From positions 1 through 10,254 of the forward strand of contig CAMWNQ010000054.1 of assembly GCA_947175655.1 (NCBI GenBank): DNA of 10,254 nucleotides, in the 5' to 3' direction. The notes under the pieces were generated by a model. The model searched no databases. It was not told the origin of the DNA and saw only the letters and a program-made list of their open reading frames with translations. A program made the translations under genes and the position numbers. The stretch comes from an uncultured Clostridia bacterium (GTDB lineage Bacteria > Bacillota > Clostridia > Oscillospirales > Ruminococcaceae). Shown here piece by piece: positions 1 through 8,059 of this stretch. Each line of letters opens with the position of its first letter. The first letter of the stretch is position 1.

Positions 1-207
1 ACCGGAGAATCTGTTCTACAGCTTGCACACCGTATATATACTGTTTTAGATGATATAATAGAAAAATATCCAGATAAGAATGTATTACTTATATGTCACG
101 GTGGAGTATGCCGTATTATAGAGACTTACTTCAATAATCTTAAAACAGAGGAATATAATAACTGGTTTATGGATAACTGTGCAATTTATGAATATAAAGT
201 AAAGTGA
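1..207 (+). CDS. Histidine phosphatase (phosphoglycerate mutase-like) family protein, 3' end only
   Basis: The window opens inside this gene, in frame from base 1; 68 codons and the TGA stop at 205-207 are present. The visible part begins with Thr-Gly-Glu-Ser followed by a helix with a conserved Arg, the 'GES' motif whose Glu is the proton donor in histidine phosphatases. About 30 residues later comes a beta strand ending in Ile-Cys-His-Gly-Gly-Val, which carries the second catalytic histidine. The N-terminal RHG motif with the phospho-accepting histidine lies outside the window. Family members are usually near 200 residues, so about two thirds is missing. Members dephosphorylate small metabolites (phosphoglycerate, alpha-ribazole phosphate, sugar phosphates), and the substrate cannot be told from this fragment. 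It ends 13 bases before the GH42-like gene, so the two are probably co-transcribed. The family call is firm; the specific function is open. Confidence 0.85.
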   Translation, partial: TGESVLQLAHRIYTVLDDIIEKYPDKNVLLICHGGVCRIIETYFNNLKTEEYNNWFMDNCAIYEYKVK

Positions 208-211
208 GGTG
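206..211 (+). promoter_or_regulatory. Ribosome binding site that sets the GH42-like start at ATG 221
   Basis: GAGGTG at 206-211 overlaps the stop codon of the phosphatase gene and lies 9 bases before the in-frame ATG at 221. An in-frame GTG at 209 would start 12 bases earlier but sits inside this Shine-Dalgarno match and has no good site of its own. The ATG is therefore preferred. Confidence 0.7.
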
Positions 212-220
212 CAATATGAT

Positions 221-2071
221 ATGAGGATAGGTGTTGATTACTTTCCGGAATTGCTCAGTCAGGAAGATTGGAAAAAAGATGCTGAACTTATGGCTAAAAC
301 CGGAGTGAAAGCAATAAGAATAGGTATGAATTCTTGGAGCAAGATTGAATCTTCTGAAAATAATTTTAATTTTGATGTATTTGATGAGGCTATACAACAT
401 TTTGCACGTTATGGAATAGGTACAGTAATATGCATTCCGGAAGTTGTTCCGAGATGGATTGGCGGTAATAATGAAAGATGTCTGACTTCCGAAAGATATA
501 TTGAACGCATAACTTGTTTTATAAATGAAATATCCAGACATTATTCACAGAATAAAGCTGTTATAGAATGGCAGATAGATAATACCAAGATTAATAATAA
601 GGACAGTGCGGAAAAAGCTGAAAAATACGATGCTAAATTTATAGAATATCTTCAGGACAAATATGAATCACTTGAACAGGTAAACAATGCGTGGGGTGTT
701 ACATCTGATGGTATTGAATATACAGACTGGAATCAGATTGCTTTTTTTGACAATGAAAATTATTTAAACAGGGCATTTTATTTTGAAAAACATCATTTTT
801 ATTCAGCGATGAATGCTGAATATCTGAAACTCCAGTCATCATTGATAAGAAAGAATATCCCGAAAGCATATATATCAGTAGAAGTGAATTTATGTCAAAA
901 TCCATATGCGGAACTTGAATGTGTAGATTATATATATTACAGAAGAAATGTGCATAATGGTGTTGGTTCCAAGTATATTAATTTTGAGTTTGACAAAATA
1001 AGAGGATTTAAAAACAAAAGCTTTGGAGAAATTCTGGGATTTGATTACAGAATTTCTCCCGAAAAGTTAAAAACAGAAGTGTTGCAGGCATATATACACG
1101 GTGCGGATACTGTATTTTTTAAATGGCATTCGGTTCTTTCAGGGAAAATGTCATATTGCCGTGGAATTCTTGAACACAGCGGAAAGACGGCAAGAACTTT
1201 TATGGAATTTGCAGACCTTTGTCAGACAAATTTCAAACTTGAAAGCATCAGTGACAGTTATGTCAGTTCAGATATTGCAGTATTATATTCTCCAGATTCA
1301 GAGTATATACTGGAATTTAATCATTCCATATCGTACAAAAATGAAATTGAACGATTTTATTCATTATTCAGAAGTTACGGAGCAAATGTAGATGTTATAA
1401 GTGCAGAATCTGATATTGAAAAATATTCACTTGTAATAGCTCCTTGTCTTTATGTAAATAATAAGAATGTAACAGAAAATATATACAGATATGTTATCAA
1501 TGGCGGAACTCTTGTTATGACAACGAGAACCGGCGTTACAGATGAACACGGTAATTTTATTGCTGAATCTCTTCCAACTGTTTTCAGGGAACTGATTGGT
1601 GCTGAAATTATTGATGGTGGTAAAGTTAATATTAATAGTAAGAACTTTATAACGGATTATGCTAATCAGAAATTTGAATACAATAGCTGGTTTGATGTCC
1701 TTAAACTTGAAACAGCCAAGGCATATGCTACATACAGTAATGATGCATATGTAGGTTATCCGGCAATTACTCTTAATAATTACTGCAAGGGAAAAGCTTA
1801 TTATATAGGTACAGTTCCGGATAATAATTTTTATATTGATTTTGTGGGAAAACTTATGAAATACAACGGAATTCCCAAACTTACTGGCATTCCTGATGGA
1901 GTTGAGATTACTACAAGAACCAATAACAAAGATGATTATATAGTATTTTTGAATAATTCCAATAAAGATAATATTATGGGTTTACCTAAATCCTTATACA
2001 GTGTTATTGACAACCGTGGAAAAGACAATGTACATCTTATGCCATACAGTATAGATATAGTGAGATTATAA
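221..2071 (+). CDS. GH42-type beta-galactosidase-like protein with a degenerate active site
   Basis: A 616-residue protein (numbered from ATG 221) with glycoside hydrolase family 42 architecture. A (beta/alpha)8 barrel covers about 1-345, with GVDYFPE (4-10), RIGMNSWSKIE (33-43), WQIDN (117-121) and HGADTVFFKW (293-302). A GH42 middle (trimerisation) domain covers about 350-550, with GGTLVMTTRTGVTDEHG near 428-444. A short beta C-domain follows. Active GH42 enzymes cleave terminal beta-galactosides using an acid/base Glu right after 'WQIDN'; here that residue is Thr122 (ACC, 584-586). Glu270 could be the nucleophile. Near 307-315 the usual Glu and His of a G-x-E-x-x-H pattern appear as Met310 and Cys313. 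Length is slightly short for the family (about 650-700). No signal peptide, so cytoplasmic. The fold call is strong; beta-galactosidase activity is doubtful. Alternatives are a changed specificity or mechanism, or a non-catalytic sugar-binding role. Confidence 0.85.
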   Translation: MRIGVDYFPELLSQEDWKKDAELMAKTGVKAIRIGMNSWSKIESSENNFNFDVFDEAIQHFARYGIGTVICIPEVVPRWIGGNNERCLTSERYIERITCFINEISRHYSQNKAVIEWQIDNTKINNKDSAEKAEKYDAKFIEYLQDKYESLEQVNNAWGVTSDGIEYTDWNQIAFFDNENYLNRAFYFEKHHFYSAMNAEYLKLQSSLIRKNIPKAYISVEVNLCQNPYAELECVDYIYYRRNVHNGVGSKYINFEFDKIRGFKNKSFGEILGFDYRISPEKLKTEVLQAYIHGADTVFFKWHSVLSGKMSYCRGILEHSGKTARTFMEFADLCQTNFKLESISDSYVSSDIAVLYSPDSEYILEFNHSISYKNEIERFYSLFRSYGANVDVISAESDIEKYSLVIAPCLYVNNKNVTENIYRYVINGGTLVMTTRTGVTDEHGNFIAESLPTVFRELIGAEIIDGGKVNINSKNFITDYANQKFEYNSWFDVLKLETAKAYATYSNDAYVGYPAITLNNYCKGKAYYIGTVPDNNFYIDFVGKLMKYNGIPKLTGIPDGVEITTRTNNKDDYIVFLNNSNKDNIMGLPKSLYSVIDNRGKDNVHLMPYSIDIVRL

Positions 2072-2082
2072 TACAAAAAAAC

Positions 2083-2106
2083 AGGGTGCATCTTATGATG
2101 CACCCT
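2083..2106. terminator. Bidirectional intrinsic terminator between convergent genes
   Basis: Perfect inverted repeat: AGGGTGCATC (2083-2092), loop TTAT, GATGCACCCT (2097-2106). On the plus strand it is followed by TTAATTTT. On the minus strand it is followed, after one G, by a run of seven T (complement of the A run at 2075-2081). It lies 11 bases past the GH42-like stop and 13 bases past the stop of the minus-strand gene ending at 2120. It can therefore end both transcripts, with the better T-tract serving the minus strand. Confidence 0.88.
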
Positions 2107-2119
2107 TTAATTTTGAATC

Positions 2120-3367
2120 TTACCAGACTTTATAATTTTCAACATTAACTTTATAAGCAGTACCAGGAATAAATAAATCTTTTGCTTCAACAGGACGACC
2201 AAGCTTTTCATTTTGCTGACCGATATGTTTTCTGAGTTCTCTGAAAGTCACACTGTTATATACTATATTTTTTACTTTTTCCTTATCTGGCTTTGTTCTT
2301 GAAAGGTAATCAAGAAGAACCTGATTTATATAATAGTATGAACGGAGCTGAGTTTTTCTGAATTCAATAGGTATATTTTTAGGTTTATTTTCAGTATTTT
2401 CTGCATTTTCTTCTATATTTTCAACAGGCTTGAGGAGGAAAAGACTATCGCCTTCAGTATATCCGAGAGTAAGCTTTGCAAGAATTTCAGGAATGAAAAT
2501 TCTGAGTTCTGAGGCAAGAGCTGGATTTCCGACAAATTCATCTATTTTTTCTTTCATTGCTGATGCTTCTTCAGGAGTCTTGCATTCTTCCATAAGAGGA
2601 AGAGTTTTTCTTGTATAATCAACAACCTGTTCTTTTGTAAACGGACAGAGGTCATCTTCTTTATTTACAATGATTGCAAACTGTTTTTCAACAACAGCAA
2701 TATCTTTTTCTTCCCAAGTATCCATATAAGCCTGAAGTCTTCCGTTAAGTGACGGACATACAATTCCGTTTACTCTTACTTCAATATTCTGTCTGTAGCC
2801 CTCAGTACCTTTTTTACCCTGACGTGCAAGGAAGATTCTTACCCAATAATATTTTTTTGAACCGAGGAATTTTGATACTTCATTTTTAATAATATTGATG
2901 AGCATAGCCGGTTTTCTTTCAGGGTCGCCCATAAGAACTACTGAATTTGCATAAAGGTCATAATCATAATGCTGACCGAGGAAGTCTGAAGAAATGGGCA
3001 TTGGAGTTCCTTTGTCAAACATCATTTTAATAGGATTCCATAAAAGAGCAATAAAACTTTCACAGAGCATTGTTAAAGCAGTTTCCTTGTCCTTACCCTG
3101 CGCTGCAATAGGTTCAATGATAGGTTCGTCCTTTTCACGGAGATAATCATTTTTGATTATGAATATTATATTAAGATTATAGACGGTATCTGTTTCCTCA
3201 TTTTTTATTACCTGAATATCAATAGTATATCCATATCTTGGGATAAGTATAGCATTATCGTAAAGATTGCCTTTTATTTTTTCATTGAGTTTTTCAAGAA
3301 TGACAGTTTTTATGTCAGCTTCCTTATTTGTTTTCATTTCGATATTTTTTCTTTTAAAAATAGACAC
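2120..3367 (-). CDS. Uncharacterised 415-residue cytoplasmic protein
   Basis: I do not recognise this protein with confidence. It is soluble: no signal peptide and no membrane segment. The first 30 residues are lysine-rich and probably helical. Residues 35-75 look like beta strands (RYGYTIDIQV, YNLNIIFII). The middle (105-220) holds the most family-like stretches: a hydrophobic helix ending in LLWNPIKMMFDKG (108-120), a beta-rich YYWVRIFLARQG (173-184) and IEVRVNG (195-201). A low-complexity Glu/Asn-rich linker lies at 315-330, followed by a basic helical C-terminus. The middle is loosely like DUF6348-type proteins, but that is memory, not a verified match. The start is GTG at 3367, supported by AAGGAG; an in-frame ATG ten codons later has no such site. 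It follows prmA by 21 bases and is the last gene before the terminator at 2083-2106. Confidence 0.8.
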   Translation of the reverse strand: MSIFKRKNIEMKTNKEADIKTVILEKLNEKIKGNLYDNAILIPRYGYTIDIQVIKNEETDTVYNLNIIFIIKNDYLREKDEPIIEPIAAQGKDKETALTMLCESFIALLWNPIKMMFDKGTPMPISSDFLGQHYDYDLYANSVVLMGDPERKPAMLINIIKNEVSKFLGSKKYYWVRIFLARQGKKGTEGYRQNIEVRVNGIVCPSLNGRLQAYMDTWEEKDIAVVEKQFAIIVNKEDDLCPFTKEQVVDYTRKTLPLMEECKTPEEASAMKEKIDEFVGNPALASELRIFIPEILAKLTLGYTEGDSLFLLKPVENIEENAENTENKPKNIPIEFRKTQLRSYYYINQVLLDYLSRTKPDKEKVKNIVYNSVTFRELRKHIGQQNEKLGRPVEAKDLFIPGTAYKVNVENYKVW

Positions 3368-3377
3368 TTTAAGAAAT

Positions 3378-3383
3378 CTCCTT
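3378..3383 (-). promoter_or_regulatory. Ribosome binding site supporting a GTG start at 3367
   Basis: Read on the minus strand, AAGGAG (extended to AAAAGGAG through 3385) sits 10 bases before GTG at 3367-3365. It decides for this start over the in-frame ATG at 3337-3335, which would place the site about 40 bases away. Confidence 0.75.
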
Positions 3384-3388
3384 TTATA

Positions 3389-4357
3389 TTATTTTTTTAT
3401 CAGTTTTACAGCTGCCCAGCCTTCTTTTGTATTGTATTCTTGATGTAAAAATCCGGCACTTTCAACAGCATCTATGACTTCATTCATTCTTTCCACAATA
3501 ATTCCTGATATAATTAAAGTACCATTATCTTTAAGATAACGTGAAAAGAAATCTTTCATAGCAATTAAAACATCGGCAACTATATTTGCAGTTATTATAT
3601 CATATTTACTGTCAATTTTTTCAGCTAAATCAGGATTTGATATAATATCTCCGCAGTAAGCGTGATAATTTTCAATGCTGATATTGTTTTTCTGTGCATT
3701 TTCAACAGCGGTATTTACAGCATTTTCTTCAATATCAACTGCAACAGCATCTTTTGCACCGAGCAGTAATGCACCTATTGATAATATACCGCTTCCGCAA
3801 CCCATATCAAGTATACAATCATCTTTTTTAAGAGATTTTTCCAGAAGTTCAAGACATAATCTTGTAGTATGATGTTGTCCTGTTCCGAAACTTGAAGCAG
3901 GGTCGATTTCAAGTATAATTCTGTTTTCAGGATTTTCGCAGGTTTCCCAAGATGGCTTTATAATAAGTTTTTCACCGATTTTAAAAGGCTTGAAATATTG
4001 TTTCCAGTTGTTTGCCCAGTCTTCTTCACGTATTCCTAAGCATTCAATTTCAAGTCTGCCATAAATTTTATCTGTATCTTTCGATTTCATATCGGAAATC
4101 ATTGATTTTAATGATGCAAGCATTTCAGCACCCTGAGTGTTTACAGGAATATATACTGTTATACGGCTTTCACAGTCTGAGAGGCCAAGAAGGTCATCAT
4201 CAATATAATCCCATTTTCCATCTTTGTTTTCAAGAAATTCGCTGAAACTTTCAGGGTCTTGAATGGCGAAACCCTTTATACCGATATCCATAAGACCGGC
4301 ACATATAAGGTCAATGCCTTCAACAGATGTATATATATTAACTTCTGTCCATTCCAT
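3389..4357 (-). CDS. prmA: Ribosomal protein L11 methyltransferase
   Basis: PrmA uses S-adenosylmethionine to methylate ribosomal protein L11 in the cytoplasm. The 322-residue protein shows the family's signature blocks in order: EEDWANNWKQYFKP (111-124), at the end of the N-terminal substrate-recognition region; IDPASSFGTGQHHTT (151-165), the family's 'DPG-x-AFGTG-x-H-x-TT' block; the SAM-binding glycine motif LDMGCGSG (183-190); the acidic VDIEENAV (207-214) that contacts the SAM ribose; and NIVADVLI (258-265), equivalent to the family's NI-A-pL motif. It is about 30 residues longer than E. coli PrmA (293), with the extra length in the N-terminal domain near 35-60 and 85-105. The ATG at 4357 has AAGGAG at 4367-4372, nine bases upstream. 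It lies 33 bases after the peptidase gene and 21 before the next gene, so it is probably co-transcribed, although function gives no reason for this grouping. Confidence 0.95.
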   Translation of the reverse strand: MEWTEVNIYTSVEGIDLICAGLMDIGIKGFAIQDPESFSEFLENKDGKWDYIDDDLLGLSDCESRITVYIPVNTQGAEMLASLKSMISDMKSKDTDKIYGRLEIECLGIREEDWANNWKQYFKPFKIGEKLIIKPSWETCENPENRIILEIDPASSFGTGQHHTTRLCLELLEKSLKKDDCILDMGCGSGILSIGALLLGAKDAVAVDIEENAVNTAVENAQKNNISIENYHAYCGDIISNPDLAEKIDSKYDIITANIVADVLIAMKDFFSRYLKDNGTLIISGIIVERMNEVIDAVESAGFLHQEYNTKEGWAAVKLIKK

Positions 4358-4390
4358 AAATCTGAACTCCTTATATCTGATATTTATATT

Positions 4391-5806
4391 TTATTGTGTG
4401 CAAATCAGTATAAGAAGCTGAATTAAATCATCATTATCAACAACTCCGTCTGAATTGCAATCGGCAGCATATCGTCCTTTACTTGTAAAGAATGAAATTC
4501 TGTCCGGAAGGCTCTCTTCGTTCAGGATATATTCATTAAGGATAGAGACATCAATTTTATCAATATTTCCGTCATTATTTATATCTCCTTTTTCCGGAAT
4601 GACATTGTTATTATCTTCATTTTCGACAGGAGCTATATCTTTGAGTGAAATAAATGCGGAGAAATCATTAAGTATAATTTCAGCATATCCGTTCTTTATA
4701 TCCTTTACCTGTACTACTGAATTCTGCGGTATAGTATATAGTATATCCGCATTTTTTCCGCAGGAATCAGTTATATATGATGTTTCACTTACAACTATAT
4801 ATTCACTGAATTCTGATGTTATATCAGTAATATCCGGAATGTCAGAAGCATCTGTAGTATTTGTTGTCATAGGTGCAGTTGCCATCATTGCAGTAGTCAT
4901 TGTAGTGGTAGTTTCCATTGGCTGACTGTAAGAAATATCGGTAGTGGCTTCAGTTACAAGTTGTGCATAGTCCATAAAAATCCAGCCTACATAGCCATTA
5001 TAATTGACTTTTCCCCAGCCGTCAGAAAACTCAGTAACTTCAACTTCTTCACCCTTGGCAATTAATTCCAGTGATTCTGCATTGATGTCCGGTGCTTTTC
5101 TCATATTGAGAGCCGATGCAGTTATTTTATAAGTACCTGCGATATTATTATTATCTTTAATATCTGGATTATCCGGATTGTTATTGTCCGGCTTAACTGT
5201 TGTTTCTGTGGTTTTGAAAATTCTTATTGTATCGTGTGTGTAAGAGCTGTACGGATAAGTTTCAAGCATATTAACCTTACTGCTTCCGGGGTCGAACATG
5301 TAAATTGTATCTCCCTCTACTTCATCAACAAGAACCCAGTGATGACCAACAAAGCAAATCATATAGTATCCTTCATCATCAAGTTCTTTTATAGTATTGA
5401 TATACTCTGATTCGGTAGTGCCTGAAGAAATGCGTTGTCTGCCTACACATTCAAGTCCTGGTACAGCTTTGGAAACCAAGTCCCAGCTTACAAGACTTCC
5501 GCCGTAATCAAATCCGCCCAAATCATTCATTGTGTCTACAAAAGTTCCGGGATTGAATGAGTCTGAAGTAACGGCACCTGAATGTACAGCTAAAATTGCG
5601 ATTGATGTTGCAAGACAGCCGTACTGTCCAACTGTAGCATAGCCGTTTCCGAGAATTTTACCTGACCATCTTGAATCAAGCTGTGACCAAGATTTATAAT
5701 CCGCATCAAAAGCATAAGATGTTGGAACGGGCTTTGATATAAAGTAGGAAAAAGCCAGAACAGTTGCGGTTATACCGGACAAGAATCTTTTTACCGGTTT
5801 TTGCAT
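4391..5806 (-). CDS. Secreted C39-like cysteine peptidase with SH3 and dockerin domains
   Basis: A 471-residue exported multidomain protein. Residues 1-32 form a signal peptide (KR, then a hydrophobic stretch, likely cleavage after TSYA). A C39-like peptidase domain spans about 36-200: nucleophile Cys64 in GQYGCLATS, His156 in VGHHWVLVD, and Asp172 in MFDPGS, 16 residues after the His as in this fold. After an Asn/Asp/Pro linker comes a bacterial SH3 domain (224-285; LNMRKAP, GWGKVNYNGYVGWI), a type usually linked to peptidoglycan binding. A Thr/Met/Ala-rich linker (about 287-330) leads to a weaker second SH3-like repeat (336-391). A type I dockerin closes the protein (407-471) with two calcium loops: Asp408-Asn410-Asp412-Asn414-Asp419 and Asp449-Asn451-Asp453-Val455-Asp460. 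The dockerin predicts docking to a cohesin scaffold. GGAGG (5813-5817) lies 6 bases before the ATG. The substrate is unknown; peptidase activity is inferred from the triad. Confidence 0.9.
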   Translation of the reverse strand: MQKPVKRFLSGITATVLAFSYFISKPVPTSYAFDADYKSWSQLDSRWSGKILGNGYATVGQYGCLATSIAILAVHSGAVTSDSFNPGTFVDTMNDLGGFDYGGSLVSWDLVSKAVPGLECVGRQRISSGTTESEYINTIKELDDEGYYMICFVGHHWVLVDEVEGDTIYMFDPGSSKVNMLETYPYSSYTHDTIRIFKTTETTVKPDNNNPDNPDIKDNNNIAGTYKITASALNMRKAPDINAESLELIAKGEEVEVTEFSDGWGKVNYNGYVGWIFMDYAQLVTEATTDISYSQPMETTTTMTTAMMATAPMTTNTTDASDIPDITDITSEFSEYIVVSETSYITDSCGKNADILYTIPQNSVVQVKDIKNGYAEIILNDFSAFISLKDIAPVENEDNNNVIPEKGDINNDGNIDKIDVSILNEYILNEESLPDRISFFTSKGRYAADCNSDGVVDNDDLIQLLILICTQ

Positions 5807-5833
5807 ATTAAACCTCCATAAATTAAATAAATT

Positions 5834-8056
5834 TTATTTCTTCTTTCTCTCTTTTCTGGATTTTTTGAACTTATCATATAAATCTGAATAAAGTTCAATA
5901 ACCTTCTTCTTGTCATTTTCAGAAAGTTTGATTTTTCCATAAGAAGACTTTTCAAACAGATTTTTCAGAAGAGAAATATCTGCCTGATTTGATAAAAGAA
6001 GATTTTGATATAATTCTTCTGCCGTCACATCCTTTCCATACTTAAAAATTTCCCTGACCCTTACGAATATGAGCATAGTTGCCATTTCGGGGGTTGTTTT
6101 ACTGGATTTTATTTTTATTGTGAAGAAGCAATTATAAATTTCCGGATAAAATCTGAAAATAATCAATCCGAAAACAAGAAGAACAGCAAGTATTATTCCG
6201 GAAGTGTAAATGCCTTTTGAGACATCAACTTTTTTGTAGTCAATGATGTTATTTGACAAAGTAGGTTCAAATGAAGTCCAGCCGATACCGGATATATAAA
6301 GTTCCGGAAAACCGTGAGCATCTTTGACTTTTATTACATAATTTGGTATATTCTGACGGCGTTCTGAACTTATATTTTCATCTGCATAGGTTTGATTCAT
6401 ATTAAATCCCTCTGCATACCTTGCAGGAATACCGCAGGCTCTTGAAAGTAATACCATAGCTGTTGCATATTCATAGCATACGCCCCTTTTGGTTTCAAAG
6501 AGAAAAGTTTCAGCATTTTCATTACTGCCTTTTCTGTAGGTGAGGTCATATGTGAAATCATTAAGAAGAAAATATTTTTCAATAGCCAGAGCTTTTTCAT
6601 AATCCGAAGTAATACCGTCAGTGATTTCCATAGCAAGGTCATATATTTTCTGATTGTCATTATAATCCAGATTATGTTTTGCATTATAAACATCATTGAT
6701 AGCTATTGACATTGTGAGAGCCTCTGTTGATTTGCCATTATCTTTTAAGATATTGTACATATCAGAATACATTTCAAAAGCATTATCAAATGTCAGATTG
6801 CTGATAATTTCATAAACTCCTGAATTATAAAGAAAACTGTCTGAATAATATTTCAGTCTGTAACCTGCATTTATAGGAATACTTGCATTATCTTCACCTC
6901 TTAAAGTTCCGAAGTCTGAAAACTCGCCGTAGATATGTTGGTTTAAGTCTGCATCTATAAGCCACGACGGTACAGGAAGTAAAATTGAATTATAATTCAA
7001 AGAATATAAATACAATTCTTTTTCTTCTGCCTTTGGAATATCTTTAAAAGTATTATTAATATTATACTTCTTTAGAAAGTCATTGTCAAGCTCAGAACAC
7101 AAAACAATAAGTTTAATTATTTCAGAAGGGTCTTTGGCAAAAATATAGGGTTTGAAATTATAATTATCATAATCAGAATTCCAGATATCATTTGAAAAAT
7201 CATAGTCAGTAAAAACCTGAGTTTTAAGGCGTAAAGGCTCATCAGAATTTGCATAATAGAGAATTCTGTCATTTGTAGTAAGACTGTTGAATTTTCCTGA
7301 ACTTGATTCTGTATTGAATACATTGAGTCTGCTTATAAGCATATCGGTGAAAGCATCCATATTTATAAGACTTTCAAGATATGTTCTGTCTTCTTTGATA
7401 TTTGGTTTCGGAAAAAGTGAAGCAATAATGCCAAAAGACATTACATAAACCAATATGGACTGGAATATATTTTTTCTGCCTACTTTTTCGGAATCATCAC
7501 CATTTCGGATATTATTGAAAATTATTGCATTTACAATAAATAATACTGATAACAGGATAATCAGAACAGCAGGCATCTGACGTGATTCTTTTCCATATAT
7601 TACAAATGGAATCATAAAAACAAGAAAACTCATTGACATACGATATCTTATCTTTGTAAAGTAATAGACAACAGAGGCAAAGAATCCTACACAGAATATA
7701 AATACTGCTATTGTATACCATTTACTGTATTCTAGAGCATCCTGAGTGGTAATAAACCAGAGTATAAAGCTTATCGGATATTTTTTACGTCCCGTTTTTA
7801 TAGCCATTCCTATCAGGTACATACCTCCGGTAAAGAGTGCCATATATATGAGAGTTCCAAGCAATTTATGTTTTTCCATAAATCCGAAAATCATAAATAT
7901 CAGCTTTACAAGAACCAGCGAAATCAGAAACCATAATAAAGTTAGACTGCTTCTGTAGTAATACATAACAGAAGTTATGAGTAATACCGTATAAATAAGT
8001 ACATTATCCCCAATAAGCAATGAAGTTTTGTTTAAAATTTTTTTTGTTAAAGTCAT
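5834..8056 (-). CDS. Membrane transglutaminase-like protein (TgpA type)
   Basis: A 740-residue membrane protein. The first 215 residues hold about six or seven hydrophobic segments. A long extracytoplasmic region (about 220-615) carries the transglutaminase core: Cys527 in KRGVCYEYA, followed by SRACGIPARYAEGF (538-551); His581 in DAHGFPELY; and an acidic residue in WTSFEPT (593-599), the 'EPT' form typical of TgpA-like proteins. One more membrane segment (617-636) leads to a basic cytoplasmic tail (637-740) resembling DUF4129 (TAEELYQNLL, LFEKSSYGK). In this family the Cys-His-acid triad may act as an amide-bond transferase or a peptidase; true cross-linking is rarely proven. The ATG is 3 bases after the DUF58 stop and has no clear Shine-Dalgarno site, which suggests translational coupling. 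Position after moxR and DUF58 genes is the standard arrangement for this family. Confidence 0.92.
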   Translation of the reverse strand: MTLTKKILNKTSLLIGDNVLIYTVLLITSVMYYYRSSLTLLWFLISLVLVKLIFMIFGFMEKHKLLGTLIYMALFTGGMYLIGMAIKTGRKKYPISFILWFITTQDALEYSKWYTIAVFIFCVGFFASVVYYFTKIRYRMSMSFLVFMIPFVIYGKESRQMPAVLIILLSVLFIVNAIIFNNIRNGDDSEKVGRKNIFQSILVYVMSFGIIASLFPKPNIKEDRTYLESLINMDAFTDMLISRLNVFNTESSSGKFNSLTTNDRILYYANSDEPLRLKTQVFTDYDFSNDIWNSDYDNYNFKPYIFAKDPSEIIKLIVLCSELDNDFLKKYNINNTFKDIPKAEEKELYLYSLNYNSILLPVPSWLIDADLNQHIYGEFSDFGTLRGEDNASIPINAGYRLKYYSDSFLYNSGVYEIISNLTFDNAFEMYSDMYNILKDNGKSTEALTMSIAINDVYNAKHNLDYNDNQKIYDLAMEITDGITSDYEKALAIEKYFLLNDFTYDLTYRKGSNENAETFLFETKRGVCYEYATAMVLLSRACGIPARYAEGFNMNQTYADENISSERRQNIPNYVIKVKDAHGFPELYISGIGWTSFEPTLSNNIIDYKKVDVSKGIYTSGIILAVLLVFGLIIFRFYPEIYNCFFTIKIKSSKTTPEMATMLIFVRVREIFKYGKDVTAEELYQNLLLSNQADISLLKNLFEKSSYGKIKLSENDKKKVIELYSDLYDKFKKSRKERKKK

Positions 8057-8059
8057 AAT

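Noticed and set aside
167..541. A 124-codon minus-strand open frame opposite the start of the GH42-like gene.
   Set aside because: Its product resembles no known family, it is fully covered by well supported plus-strand coding sequence, and low-stop AT-rich genes often produce such antisense frames.
584..586. The missing acid/base Glu in the GH42-like protein as a sequencing error.
   Set aside because: A GAA/GAG to ACC change needs two or three substitutions in one codon, the frame is intact on both sides, and other active-site positions differ too, so a single read error does not explain it.
4455..4925. A 156-codon open frame on the plus strand opposite the peptidase gene, with a hydrophobic Val/Ile-rich end that looks like a membrane segment.
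   Set aside because: It is the complement of the Thr/Ala-rich linker and dockerin coding sequence; the hydrophobic run arises from reading Thr/Ala-type codons backwards. The opposite strand has full domain support.
5807..5833. The 27-base gap between the transglutaminase and peptidase genes as an operon boundary.
   Set aside because: It contains only the ribosome binding site and A/T-rich sequence, with no hairpin and no recognisable promoter. An unseen promoter inside the transglutaminase gene cannot be excluded.
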